A DNA stretch of 64,000 nucleotides. It comes from MPNO01 sp965200535 (lineage in GTDB: Bacteria > Pseudomonadota > Alphaproteobacteria > MPNO01). Below the pieces are notes generated by a model, which was not told the DNA's origin, ran no database searches, and was given only the letters and a program-made list of their open reading frames with translations. Both the position numbers and the translations under genes were made by a program. This document shows, piece by piece, positions 43,293 through 51,304 of this stretch; within the stretch, counting starts at the first letter, position 1; every line of letters begins with the position of its first letter. The DNA is taken from positions 1,612,001 through 1,676,000 of the forward strand of contig CBDAUF010000002.1 in NCBI GenBank assembly GCA_965200535.1. Reading direction: 5' to 3'.

Positions 43293-44638
43293 CGTTTGCC
43301 GCTCCGGAAATCGAGCGCCGGCACCGGCGCGCCGTTCGCCATGTCGAGCACACCGCCGATCACCGCCTCCGGGTCGGCGACCCCGCCAAAACGCAGAAGT
43401 TCGCGCGCCTTCTCCGCCATCTGGCCGCGGTCGAGCGGAGCTTCGGGGTCGCCCTTGCATTGCCGGCGCGCGGCGCTCACCCGCCCGCCGTCCTTCAGCA
43501 CCGCCGTGACCTCGGCTCCCCACGCAGCCGGGTAGTCGGACATGTACGGCTCGCCCGCCCGGACCCTCACCCTGGAACACAGCTCCGACAGGCGCATGCG
43601 CGCGTTCGCCTCGAACGAATCGAAACCGACGGCGCCGTCTGTCAGCGCCGCAGCGATGCAATGCTGGAGCGAGAACTTCGCCTCGTACGGCGACGACGGC
43701 GACGGCCGGTCGCAGACGTCGACGGCGGCCCGGTAGGTCGATGCCTCGACCGCGCCGACCGCCGCCGCGTCGATCCCGGCGGCAAGTTCTAGCGCCGCAT
43801 CGATCGCCGGATGCGTATGCCGGCAGGACGGCCACGGCTTGATCGATGTGGCATGCACCTGCCAGGGAGCGTCCGGGCCGCGCAGCACCGCGTCCGGGTC
43901 GGGATCGGGGCAGGCGCCGGCGTACAGCCCCTGCGGCCCTTCGAGGATCGCCGGCGGGCCGGTGAAGCCGGCCGCGGCGAGTTCGGCGGCGACCACCCCC
44001 GCCTCGGCCGCACGGCCCGCGTGAAGGTGCTTGCTCATCGCGCCTGTATTGAGAAATTCCCAGAGCCCGGCCGACTGGGTGCCGGCGTTGCCGAGCGCGT
44101 GAACGGCAGCCGCATCGTCCAGCTCCATCAGCGCGGCGGCCGCCATCGCTGCACCGAACGGCCCGCAGGTCGCGGTGTTGTGCCAGACCCGGTAGTGCGT
44201 CGGGCCAACCGACATGCCGACCCGGCTGACGGCCTCGAACCCGTGCAGCACCGCGCGCAGGAAATTCCGGCCGCCGACATCGCCGCGGCTGTCGGCAAGG
44301 GCGAGCGCCGCCGGTATCACGACGCATCCCGGATGGGTGACCGAACCGCGGTGCAGATCGTCGACTTCGAGGATGTGCATGCAGCCGCCCATCACCAGCG
44401 CGCGGCGGCCGGCGTCGGCCTTCCCGGCGCCCCAGCCCATCAATATCCGGCCCGGCTCGGTGGCGCGGCCGGCCAGCATGTTGGCAACCCCGTCGAGCAC
44501 GATCAGCGCCATCGCATCGAGGTCGGACTGCGCGGCCGGCCTGGAGCGGATCAGGGCGACCAGACCTTCGGTCAGGCTGGCTGCCGGCGCGGACACCGGC
44601 GGGCGCTCCGCGACGGCCGCACCCGCAACGGCGTTCAT
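43289..44638 (-). CDS. MmgE/PrpD-family protein
   Basis: A member of the MmgE/PrpD fold family (about 449 residues) that includes 2-methylcitrate dehydratase and cis-aconitate decarboxylase. Marks are LDGVANMLAGRATEPGRI, MGGCMHILEVDDLHRGSVTHPGCVVIPAALALAD (the catalytic core, about 82-115) and FGAAMAAAALM. Compared with the PrpD at 38395-39903 it is shorter and diverged, so its substrate is probably another 2-hydroxy or tricarboxylic acid. ATG at 44638 has GGGGA nine bases upstream; a GTG two codons earlier (44644) would overlap the amidohydrolase stop as GTGA and is also possible. The pairing of a PrpD-like with a PrpB-like gene mirrors the real prp operon. Confidence 0.9.
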   Translation of the reverse strand: MNAVAGAAVAERPPVSAPAASLTEGLVALIRSRPAAQSDLDAMALIVLDGVANMLAGRATEPGRILMGWGAGKADAGRRALVMGGCMHILEVDDLHRGSVTHPGCVVIPAALALADSRGDVGGRNFLRAVLHGFEAVSRVGMSVGPTHYRVWHNTATCGPFGAAMAAAALMELDDAAAVHALGNAGTQSAGLWEFLNTGAMSKHLHAGRAAEAGVVAAELAAAGFTGPPAILEGPQGLYAGACPDPDPDAVLRGPDAPWQVHATSIKPWPSCRHTHPAIDAALELAAGIDAAAVGAVEASTYRAAVDVCDRPSPSSPYEAKFSLQHCIAAALTDGAVGFDSFEANARMRLSELCSRVRVRAGEPYMSDYPAAWGAEVTAVLKDGGRVSAARRQCKGDPEAPLDRGQMAEKARELLRFGGVADPEAVIGGVLDMANGAPVPALDFRSGKR

Positions 44639-44640
44639 GC

Positions 44641-45882
44641 TCACGCGTCCCCGGCGCCCGGCGGCCGATAGTCCGGGAAGCGGCTGGAGACGTCGAGATC
44701 AAACAGCTTGCGCGCATTCTCGCCCAGAATGTTGCGCTTCGCCGTCTCGTCGAGGAACGGCAGGTCGTAGATCACGCTCGGCAGGTCCATGTCCCAGTGC
44801 GGATAATCCGAGCACCAGCAAAGCTGGGTCTCGGCCTTGATCATCCTGAACGTCATCTCGAGCACCTCGAGATCGTTGGGAACCTCCATCGGCTGCGAGG
44901 AATAGTACATGTCCTGCATGTACTCGCTCGGCAGCTTCCTGAGCGACGGCGCTTCCGAACTCCGCATCTTGTAGTCGTTGTCGAGGCGTTGCATGAGCCA
45001 GGGGATCCAGGCGAGTCCGGATTCGATCCAGATCACCTTGAGCCCGGGAAAGCGCTCGGGCAGGCCGTTGATGATCCAGTTGGCGCAGTGCATCGCGTTG
45101 TAGATGGTGAAGCCCATCGCGTGGGTGATGAGAAACCGGTTGGTCGCGCCGAGCAGCGGATCGTTCCAGTTGTACGACGCATGGAAGGCGAGCGGCTTGC
45201 CCATCTCCTCCATCAGCCGGTAGGTCTTCATGTAGGCGTTGTCGTAAACCGGCTTGTAGCGCGTCGACACCACCGAAAAGCCGATCACCCCCGGCTTGTC
45301 GCCGAAGTCCTGCACCATCCGGTAGCTGGCTTCGGGATCGTTGAACGGCAGGTAGAGCATCGAGGTGATGCGGTCGTTCTCCGGCAGGATCTGTTCGACG
45401 AGCCACCGGTTGTAGGCCCGCGACATCGCGACCTCGATCTCCGGCTGCGGGTGCAGCCCGAGGAGCAGCATCGGCGTCGGGAACATCGAGACATAATCGA
45501 CCCCCATCGCGTCCATCCATTTGAGGGACAGGTGAATGTCGCGATGGGTGCCGTCGGCAGGCGTCTGTTCGAGTTTGCGGAGCGGGTAGCGCATGACCCG
45601 CCCGGAGATGTCCTGGTAGCCGACGACGCCCGGAATGAGCGGCGTCTGCGCCCCGGTGCCGCTGCCGGAATAGACCAGCCCGGTCTGCTTGATCACCGGG
45701 TCCTCAATGTACTGGATAATGTCGCGGAGCGATTCGTTCTCGTAGTGATGGCAGTCGACATCGACGATCAGGACATCATCGAGCTTGCGCTGGTCCCTCT
45801 GGCGCGCGGCGTTGAGGAGGAGCTTCTTGGTGTCGAACTCCTCGACCGTCATCTTGTGGATGTCGCTTGTCGGAATATCCAT
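44641..45882 (-). CDS. Amidohydrolase-2 (ACMSD-type) family protein
   Basis: The 413-residue metal-dependent hydrolase or decarboxylase of the amidohydrolase-2 family. The strand-1 site is VDVDCHHYENES (about residues 41-52, two adjacent His instead of HxH); later metal ligands are in FHASYNWND (about 236-244), HAMGF and the final Asp in WCSDYPHWDMD (about 364-374). Family members remove CO2 from aromatic or unsaturated acids (ACMSD, gamma-resorcylate decarboxylase) or hydrolyse C-N bonds. The gene lies 12 bp after the unknown 108-residue gene and almost touches the MmgE/PrpD gene. With an upstream importer it probably handles the imported compound; substrate unknown. Confidence 0.88.
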   Translation of the reverse strand: MDIPTSDIHKMTVEEFDTKKLLLNAARQRDQRKLDDVLIVDVDCHHYENESLRDIIQYIEDPVIKQTGLVYSGSGTGAQTPLIPGVVGYQDISGRVMRYPLRKLEQTPADGTHRDIHLSLKWMDAMGVDYVSMFPTPMLLLGLHPQPEIEVAMSRAYNRWLVEQILPENDRITSMLYLPFNDPEASYRMVQDFGDKPGVIGFSVVSTRYKPVYDNAYMKTYRLMEEMGKPLAFHASYNWNDPLLGATNRFLITHAMGFTIYNAMHCANWIINGLPERFPGLKVIWIESGLAWIPWLMQRLDNDYKMRSSEAPSLRKLPSEYMQDMYYSSQPMEVPNDLEVLEMTFRMIKAETQLCWCSDYPHWDMDLPSVIYDLPFLDETAKRNILGENARKLFDLDVSSRFPDYRPPGAGDA

Positions 45883-45894
45883 TCCTGCTCTCCG

Positions 45895-46221
45895 TCAGGC
45901 GCCCGACCATGCCTGCCACATGCCGAGTTCGAACAACTCGACATTCACGGCGCGCAGCATCGCGGTGCACATGATCATGACCGCGGTCGCCGGCATCGCG
46001 CGGTCGTCGACAAACGGCGACCAGCGCTCGCCGACCTGGAACTTTACCGTGTAGAGCTTGGTCAGCGCGGTGAGTCCTTCCCGGATCAGCTCGTCCGGCG
46101 GTTCGGCATCGTCATCGAGGGCCAGCATCTTCTCAGCGAAGGCCCTGAGCTTCGCCGTCTCCTCGCCGACATCGGCAAGCAGATCGCCGAATTCTTCCTC
46201 GGTCTGCTCAGGCGAGGACAT
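45895..46221 (-). CDS. Unknown 108-residue protein encoded between ferredoxin and amidohydrolase genes
   Basis: I do not recognise a family. The protein is helical and acidic in its first half (EEEFGDLLADVGEETAKLRAFAEKMLALDDD) and continues with DELIREGLTALTKLYTVKFQVGERWSPF, then a hydrophobic helix AMPATAVMIMCTAMLRAVNVELFELGMW that could be membrane-associated or buried. One cysteine is present. It overlaps the ferredoxin gene by 14 bp and precedes the amidohydrolase by 12 bp, so it is certainly part of the operon. It may be a small structural subunit of the amidohydrolase or an oxygenase assembly partner; nothing in the sequence proves either. Confidence 0.75.
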   Translation of the reverse strand: MSSPEQTEEEFGDLLADVGEETAKLRAFAEKMLALDDDAEPPDELIREGLTALTKLYTVKFQVGERWSPFVDDRAMPATAVMIMCTAMLRAVNVELFELGMWQAWSGA

Positions 46222-46576
46222 AGATGCCGTCCCCTCTCTCGACGACGTCGTACTTCCGCAGCCTGAACGTTCTGTCCGCGACCATCACGCCGGTCTCGAG
46301 ATCGTATTCCCAGCCGTGCCACGGACAGACGATGTGCATTTCGTCGTGGTTGAACCGCATTCCCTGATAGGTCTTGTCGTCGGCGATGACCTCCTCGACC
46401 TTGGCCATCAGCAATCCTTCGCAGGCCGGCCCGCCCTGATGGGCGCAGAGGTTCTGGTAGGCGTACAGCCTGCCCTTCACCCGGTAGACGCCGATCTCCG
46501 AGTTGCCGTTGGGAACGATCTTGCGCTCGCCGTCCGGCAGGTCGCCGGATCTGGCGACAAAGATCTCCTTTGCCAT
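46208..46576 (-). CDS. Rieske 2Fe-2S ferredoxin
   Basis: A 122-residue stand-alone Rieske protein. Cluster ligands are C44-A-H46 in LCAHQGGPACEG and C84-P-W-H87 in CPWHGWEYD (approximate numbering). Between the two ligand boxes is a longer insert (LLMAKVEEVIADDKTYQGMRFNHDE) than the usual 15-17 residues, so the spacing is nearer 37. It would be a one-electron carrier feeding an oxygenase. No oxygenase or reductase gene is in this operon; the nearest oxygenase is the Rieske protein at 14377. The start ATG at 46576 follows GGAGGAGAGACAGGAAA. It overlaps the next gene by 14 bp. Confidence 0.88.
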   Translation of the reverse strand: MAKEIFVARSGDLPDGERKIVPNGNSEIGVYRVKGRLYAYQNLCAHQGGPACEGLLMAKVEEVIADDKTYQGMRFNHDEMHIVCPWHGWEYDLETGVMVADRTFRLRKYDVVERGDGIYVLA

Positions 46577-46619
46577 TTTCCTGTCTCTCCTCCCGATCGA
46601 CCCGTTCGGCCCAAGCGCT

Positions 46620-47465
46620 CTAGTTCGTCGCGACCGAAAGGCTGTGCGCCCCGGTCCCGCCCTGGTGGCGGTTGGCGTGCGCCTGCAGCCGCGTCATGCC
46701 GACATTCGCAAGCGCGGCGAGCGCAAAGATGATGAGTATGATCGCGTACATCTCGGCGATCTTGAACTGCTCGTAGTAGTTCCCGAGCCGATAGCCGAGC
46801 CCGCCGTCCGCGAACTTGAGCTCGGCGACGAGGACGCCGATGACGGTGATCGCCATGGCGAGCCTGAGCCCGGTGATCACCGGGTTCACCATCGCCGGGA
46901 TGTAGATCTTGATCACGGTCTGCCACTGGCTGAGATTGAACGACCGGCCGACGCGCAGCAGCACCGGGTTGATCAGGATCATGCCGAGAGCGGTGGAAAA
47001 CACGACCGGGAAAAAGGCCGACAGCGCGCCCTTGGCCATCTTCGAATCGATCCCCGTACCGAAGATGAGAAACAGGATCGGCAGAAAGATGATCTTGGGC
47101 GTCGAGCCGATCGCGTTGAGGTAGGGTTCGAGCGCCTTGCGGAGAAGCGGGTTGACCCCCATGGCGATGCCGAGCGCGAGCCCGATCGCTGAACCGACGA
47201 TGAAGCCGACGATATGCTCGGCGAACGTGATGCCGAAATCGCGGTAGAAATCCGCCGCGGTCACCTCGTTCCAGACAGCGACCGCGATTTTCCACGAGGA
47301 GGGGATCACGTCGCCGTAGAGAATCTCGAGGGTGCCCAGCCCCGCCAGACCCTCCCAGGCGGCGAGCAGGCAGAGCACGGTCACGACCCGGATCCGGAAT
47401 ACCGTCGCCTGCCGGCCCGAGGCGGCGGCCGACGCAGCGCTGTCGACTACACTGGCCTGAGCCAC
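46620..47465 (-). CDS. ABC transporter permease (nitrate/sulfonate/taurine type)
   Basis: The 281-residue inner-membrane protein has six hydrophobic helices and the BPD-type permease loop NLSQWQTVIKIYIPAMVNPVITGLRLAMAITVIG (read in parts), which contacts the ATPase. The N-terminus is cytoplasmic. GTG at 47465 is the start; it lies inside the preceding permease gene, overlapping its last 19 bases, so translation is coupled. It is a half-transporter partner of the permease encoded just upstream. The segment IFGTGIDSKMAKGALSAFFPVVFSTALGMI is typical of SsuC/TauC/NMT1-associated permeases. Confidence 0.93.
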   Translation of the reverse strand: MAQASVVDSAASAAASGRQATVFRIRVVTVLCLLAAWEGLAGLGTLEILYGDVIPSSWKIAVAVWNEVTAADFYRDFGITFAEHIVGFIVGSAIGLALGIAMGVNPLLRKALEPYLNAIGSTPKIIFLPILFLIFGTGIDSKMAKGALSAFFPVVFSTALGMILINPVLLRVGRSFNLSQWQTVIKIYIPAMVNPVITGLRLAMAITVIGVLVAELKFADGGLGYRLGNYYEQFKIAEMYAIILIIFALAALANVGMTRLQAHANRHQGGTGAHSLSVATN

Positions 47466-48211
47466 TTTTCGATCCTTCCGAAGCCCCAGTAGAAGAACAC
47501 GCTCACCAGGATCACCGCGACGATGCTGGCATAGGTGCCGGGCGTGTCGAAACGGAAATACATCTCCGAGACAATCCGCCCGAGACCGCCGAAGTCGATC
47601 AGGTACTCGATCGCGACAATGTTCACGAGAGTATACATCACCCCGATCCGAATGCCCGTGAAGATGGTGGGAACGGCGCTCGGGAGCTGGATCTTCCAGA
47701 ACATCGCGCGTTCGGAGAGGTTGAAGCTCCTGCCGACATTGACCAGCGTCCGGGATACGCCCAACAGGCCCTGCCGCGTCTGAATGACGATCGGGATGGC
47801 GCCCGGGATGAAACCCATCATGATCAGCGTCAGATAGGTCCGCCCGAAGATCACCAGGAACAGGGGGTAGAGAAGCACCGTCGGCGCGGCGAAGGCGGCG
47901 GCAAGCCAGCCCTCGTAGGCGATGCCGTACCGCCGGTTGCGGTAGAGGAAGTATCCGAACGGCACCCCGACGGAAAGCGCGATCGCGGTCGAGGCCGCGG
48001 TCATGCCCAGGGTGACGAAAAAGTTTCCGATCAGGTCCATATCCTCCTGGACCGGCGGAAACGCGAGGACGGTATCCGAAGGGCGCGGGACGACGAGTTC
48101 CATCACCATCCCGGTCTCGACGGCGACCTCGAGCACGCCAAGAAAGACGGCGAGCCCGAGGGCGCCGACCAGGACGGGCGACTTCGACAGTGGCTTCACG
48201 AAGCCCGTCAT
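47447..48211 (-). CDS. ABC transporter permease (nitrate/sulfonate/taurine type)
   Basis: A 254-residue inner-membrane permease with six helices, including VLVGALGLAVFLGVLEVAVETG near the N-terminus and ASIVAVILVSVFFYWGFGRIEKWL at the C-terminus. The coupling loop is SFNLSERAMFWKIQLPSAVPTIFTGIRIG (around 168-196, read in parts). It is 18 bp downstream of the binding-protein gene and overlaps the next permease gene by 19 bp. The two permeases probably form a heterodimer, because their sequences are only distantly similar. Confidence 0.92.
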   Translation of the reverse strand: MTGFVKPLSKSPVLVGALGLAVFLGVLEVAVETGMVMELVVPRPSDTVLAFPPVQEDMDLIGNFFVTLGMTAASTAIALSVGVPFGYFLYRNRRYGIAYEGWLAAAFAAPTVLLYPLFLVIFGRTYLTLIMMGFIPGAIPIVIQTRQGLLGVSRTLVNVGRSFNLSERAMFWKIQLPSAVPTIFTGIRIGVMYTLVNIVAIEYLIDFGGLGRIVSEMYFRFDTPGTYASIVAVILVSVFFYWGFGRIEKWLRPV

Positions 48212-48229
48212 CGCGCGCCGTTTACGCGC

Positions 48230-49195
48230 CTAGAGCGGCTTGTTCCCCATGGGGTGCACCAGCTCCCTGAGCTGTTCCGCGGTGAGCAGCTTCTTGATCT
48301 TCTTGTTCTCGAGCGCGATCTTGTTGATCGTGTCGAGCCCCGCGACCGGCAGGAAGGTCGACAGGCTGAGCGGCGTATCCATCGGCGCCGTCTTGACGTC
48401 CGCGAAGTTGAGTTTCCAGCGCTTGGCGTAGGCCTGGAGCTGCTCCTCGCTCGAATAGGTGCGGGCCTGGCCTTCCATCAGCGCGTTCATCATCCGCTTG
48501 GCGGCATCGCGGTTCTTGTCGAGCCAGTTCACGTTGGCCGCGATCACGCGGATGGTTATGCCGTTGAGGCCGGCGGCCGCGTTGCCGGTACCGATGATGC
48601 GGATCTTCTTTTCGCGCAGCAGGTTCTTGTTGAGCGGAAAGACCGACCAACCGGTCGCCACCTGGCCGGACATGAGCTGGGTGCGCGAGCCGGACGGCCC
48701 GCCGACCGATACCAGCTTCGACGGCAGATTGAGGGCTTCCTTGATATAGATCGCCGCGAGGTTGGTCGTCGAGCCGGGCCGCGAATAGACGAATTCATGA
48801 TCCGCCTTGAGGTCCTTGAAGCTCTTGATCTTGCTGTCGGCCTTCACGTACCAGTAGAGATCGGGCACGCCGCGGATGTTGCTGCCGAGGACGCGGATCG
48901 GTGCGCCTTTCGCGTAGGCCGACAGAACGCCGAGAACCCCGTTGCCCCAGACCACGTCCTGGCTCCCGGTGATCACCGCCTGGAGCGACGCAGCGCCGCC
49001 CGAGCCGTGGATGATCGAGACGTCAAGCCCGTATTTCGCGAAGATGCCGTTTTCCTTGGCGCTGTAGGGATGCTCGGTCTCGAACACCACCTTGGTGCTG
49101 TTGACCATGCGGATCTTGTCCATCGCCGCGGCGGGCGCCGTTGCAACCGTTACCGCCGCCGCGGCAAGCGCGGTCAGTTTCAGATATCCAGCCAT
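48230..49195 (-). CDS. ABC transporter substrate-binding protein (NMT1/SsuA-like)
   Basis: The 321-residue periplasmic binding protein has a signal peptide MAGYLKLTALAAAAVTVATAPAAA cleaved near MDKIRM. NMT1/SsuA-like features are YSAKENGIFAKYGLDVSIIHG, GSGGAASLQAVITGSQDVVWGNG, and YSRPGSTTNLAAIYIKEALNL with PSGSRTQLMSGQVATGW. Ligands of this family include sulfonates, nitrate, thiamine precursors and aromatic acids. The Lys/Arg content suggests an anionic ligand, which is a weak inference. ATG at 49195 has GAGGTG upstream. The stop is 18 bp from the first permease gene. Confidence 0.93.
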   Translation of the reverse strand: MAGYLKLTALAAAAVTVATAPAAAMDKIRMVNSTKVVFETEHPYSAKENGIFAKYGLDVSIIHGSGGAASLQAVITGSQDVVWGNGVLGVLSAYAKGAPIRVLGSNIRGVPDLYWYVKADSKIKSFKDLKADHEFVYSRPGSTTNLAAIYIKEALNLPSKLVSVGGPSGSRTQLMSGQVATGWSVFPLNKNLLREKKIRIIGTGNAAAGLNGITIRVIAANVNWLDKNRDAAKRMMNALMEGQARTYSSEEQLQAYAKRWKLNFADVKTAPMDTPLSLSTFLPVAGLDTINKIALENKKIKKLLTAEQLRELVHPMGNKPL

Positions 49196-49266
49196 TTCAC
49201 CTCTCTCCTCAACGTGATCGACGGCTGCAGTCTATCCGAAACCGGCCGCCGCAGAGAAACGCCTCC

Positions 49267-50073
49267 TCAGCGGGCGGCGATCCGCGCTTCCGCCTCGACC
49301 ATCCCGCGGGAGGCCTCCTCGCGGAGCAGCGTCCAGAGCCGGCCCACATATTCGCCGAACCTGGGCGTCGAGATGACGTCGGACGAACGCGGCCGCGGCA
49401 GGTCGATCGAAATCACCTCCTTGATGCGGCCCGGTCGGAAAGACATCACCACGACACGGTCGGAAAGCTGGACAGCCTCGGTGATGTTGTGGGTAATCAG
49501 CAGCATGGTCTGGTTCAGCGCCGCCCAGATCTCCAGCATCTTGTCGCCGAGCAGCATCCGGGTCTGTTCGTCGAGCGCACCGAACGGCTCGTCGAGGAGC
49601 ATGATCCGCGGTTCGTAGGCGAGCGTCCGCGCGACCGCCGTCCGCTGTTTCATCCCGCCCGACAACTGCGCCGGATAGTGGTTTTCGAAGCCCTCGAGGC
49701 CGACCAGGCTGACGAATGTCCGCGCTCGTTCCAAGCGTTCCGTCTTCGTCATCCCCTGGACCTCGAGCGGGAAGGCGACGTTGTCCAGCGTGGTTCGCCA
49801 GGGAAAGGTCGATTCCTCCTGGAACACGACGCCGACATCGCGATGCGCACCATCGACGGCGTGGCCGTCGATCCGCACGTCGCCCTCGTAGTCTCCGATG
49901 AGCCCGCCGACGATGTTGAACAGGGTGGATTTTCCGCAACCGCTCGGGCCGATCACCGAAACGAACTCGCCCTCGGCAATATCGAGCGTCACCCGGTCGA
50001 GCGCCTGGACCGGATTGTCGCCGTCCGCGTCGTAGGTCTTGGAGACCCCGGAAATCTCGAGGATATTGGTCAT
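49267..50073 (-). CDS. ABC transporter ATP-binding protein (SsuB/TauB-like)
   Basis: The 268-residue ATPase carries Walker A GPSGCGKST (about 43-51), the Q-loop in VFQEESTFPWRTTLDN, the signature LSGGMKQR (about 136-143), Walker B IMLLDEPFGALDE and the switch His in LLITHNITEAV. ATG at 50073 with GGGGAG upstream is chosen rather than the GTG seven codons earlier. It is the first gene of a nine-gene minus-strand unit running to 42456. Having the ATPase first is less usual than the binding protein first. It is divergent from the FMN dehydrogenase at 50194, with 120 bp between. Confidence 0.95.
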   Translation of the reverse strand: MTNILEISGVSKTYDADGDNPVQALDRVTLDIAEGEFVSVIGPSGCGKSTLFNIVGGLIGDYEGDVRIDGHAVDGAHRDVGVVFQEESTFPWRTTLDNVAFPLEVQGMTKTERLERARTFVSLVGLEGFENHYPAQLSGGMKQRTAVARTLAYEPRIMLLDEPFGALDEQTRMLLGDKMLEIWAALNQTMLLITHNITEAVQLSDRVVVMSFRPGRIKEVISIDLPRPRSSDVISTPRFGEYVGRLWTLLREEASRGMVEAEARIAAR

Positions 50074-50129
50074 CGCTCCCCGCGCTGCGGCCACCGGCCG
50101 GCTCGCACTGACCGCACCGGCATGGGATC

Positions 50130-50159
50130 ATGTTTCGTCGCTGGCGCCCGTACTGTCAA
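50130..50159 (-). promoter_or_regulatory. Putative promoter of the ABC importer/amidohydrolase operon
   Basis: A perfect TTGACA lies on the minus strand at 50159-50154, with a poor -10 AAACAT at 50135-50130 after 18 bases. It is about 80 bases upstream of the ATPase start. Confidence 0.33.
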
Positions 50160-50193
50160 CGGCGCCGCCCGAAGCGAATTCCTGGAGCGTTGC

Positions 50194-51270
50194 ATGACCG
50201 AGCGATACGAAACCACGCACGAGATCATCCGCGCGGCCCGTGCGCAGGCGAGCCAGCCGGTATGGAACTACATCACCGGCGCCGCCGAGACCGAAACGAC
50301 AATGCGCCGCAACCGTCATGCACTCGACCGGATCGCGTTCCGCCCGAGGGTGCTGCGCGATGTCTCGGAGATCGACACGACGGGCACGCTGCTCGGCCAC
50401 CGGCTTCGCATCCCGGTTCTCCTCGCTCCCATCGGATCGCTGCAAACCATCGCGCCGGAGGGCGGTCTCGCCGTTGCCCGGGCGGCCGCCGCATTCGGCA
50501 CGCTCCAGATGGTTTCCACCGTCACCCAGCCGAGCCTCGAGGAAATCGCCGCCTCGGTCGATCATCCCAAGATCTTCCAGATCTATATCCGGGGCGACGA
50601 CGAGTGGATCCGCGATCTCGTGGCGCGGGCCAGGGACGCCGGCTACGCCGCCCTCGCCCTTACCGTCGATTCGGCTCATTACGGACGGCGGGAACGCCAG
50701 CTCCTGACCCGCTGGCTGCCGCCGAGCGTTCGCACCCAGACCGGGCGCGAATGGCAAACCAAGATCACCTGGGAAACCATGGCGATGATGAAGGAGCACG
50801 GCGGGCTTCCGTTCATCCTCAAGGGCATCCAGACCGCCGAGGATGCCGAGATGGCGGTCGAACACGGGGTAGACGTGGTTTACGTCTCCAACCACGGCGG
50901 CCGCCAGCTGGACCACGGCCAGGGGACCATCGACATCCTCCGCGAGGTCGTCGAGGCAGTCGGCGGCCGCGCCGAAATCATTCTCGATTCCGGCATCACG
51001 AGAGGAAGCGATGTCCTGAAGGCGCTGGCGCTCGGCGCAGACGCGGTGGCAATCGGCCGGCTTCAGGCCTGGGCGCTCGCGGTCGGCGGCATAGCGACCC
51101 TGGTGCGCGCGCTCGAGATCCTGGAGGCCGAGATCCACAACGCGATGGGTCTGATCGGCATCACCAGCCTCGACCGGATCGATGCGCGCTACATCGCCGC
51201 GGCACCGGCGGTGACCGATGCGACCGAGCTGGGCGCGTTCCCGCTGCTGGGGGACGAAACCAGACTGTAG
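50194..51270 (+). CDS. FMN-dependent alpha-hydroxyacid dehydrogenase
   Basis: The 358-residue TIM-barrel flavoenzyme of the L-lactate/glycolate/mandelate dehydrogenase family oxidises an L-2-hydroxyacid to the 2-oxoacid. Visible marks are WNYITGAAETETTMRRNRHALD at the N-terminus (FMN entry Tyr), APIGSL, QIYIRGD (active-site Tyr), ALTVDSAHYGRRERQ, SNHGGRQLDHG (catalytic His and Arg) and ILDSGITRGSDVLKALALGADAVAIGR for the FMN phosphate. ATG at 50194 has GGAG six bases upstream. The HG after GGRQLD, replacing the common GAP, is shared with the paralogue at 53114-54193. No membrane helix is seen, so it is probably cytosolic and the electron acceptor is unclear. Confidence 0.92.
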   Translation: MTERYETTHEIIRAARAQASQPVWNYITGAAETETTMRRNRHALDRIAFRPRVLRDVSEIDTTGTLLGHRLRIPVLLAPIGSLQTIAPEGGLAVARAAAAFGTLQMVSTVTQPSLEEIAASVDHPKIFQIYIRGDDEWIRDLVARARDAGYAALALTVDSAHYGRRERQLLTRWLPPSVRTQTGREWQTKITWETMAMMKEHGGLPFILKGIQTAEDAEMAVEHGVDVVYVSNHGGRQLDHGQGTIDILREVVEAVGGRAEIILDSGITRGSDVLKALALGADAVAIGRLQAWALAVGGIATLVRALEILEAEIHNAMGLIGITSLDRIDARYIAAAPAVTDATELGAFPLLGDETRL

Positions 51271-51304
51271 CCGTTACCCTTCCGGACCCCTTCCGGCCCG
51301 GCAG

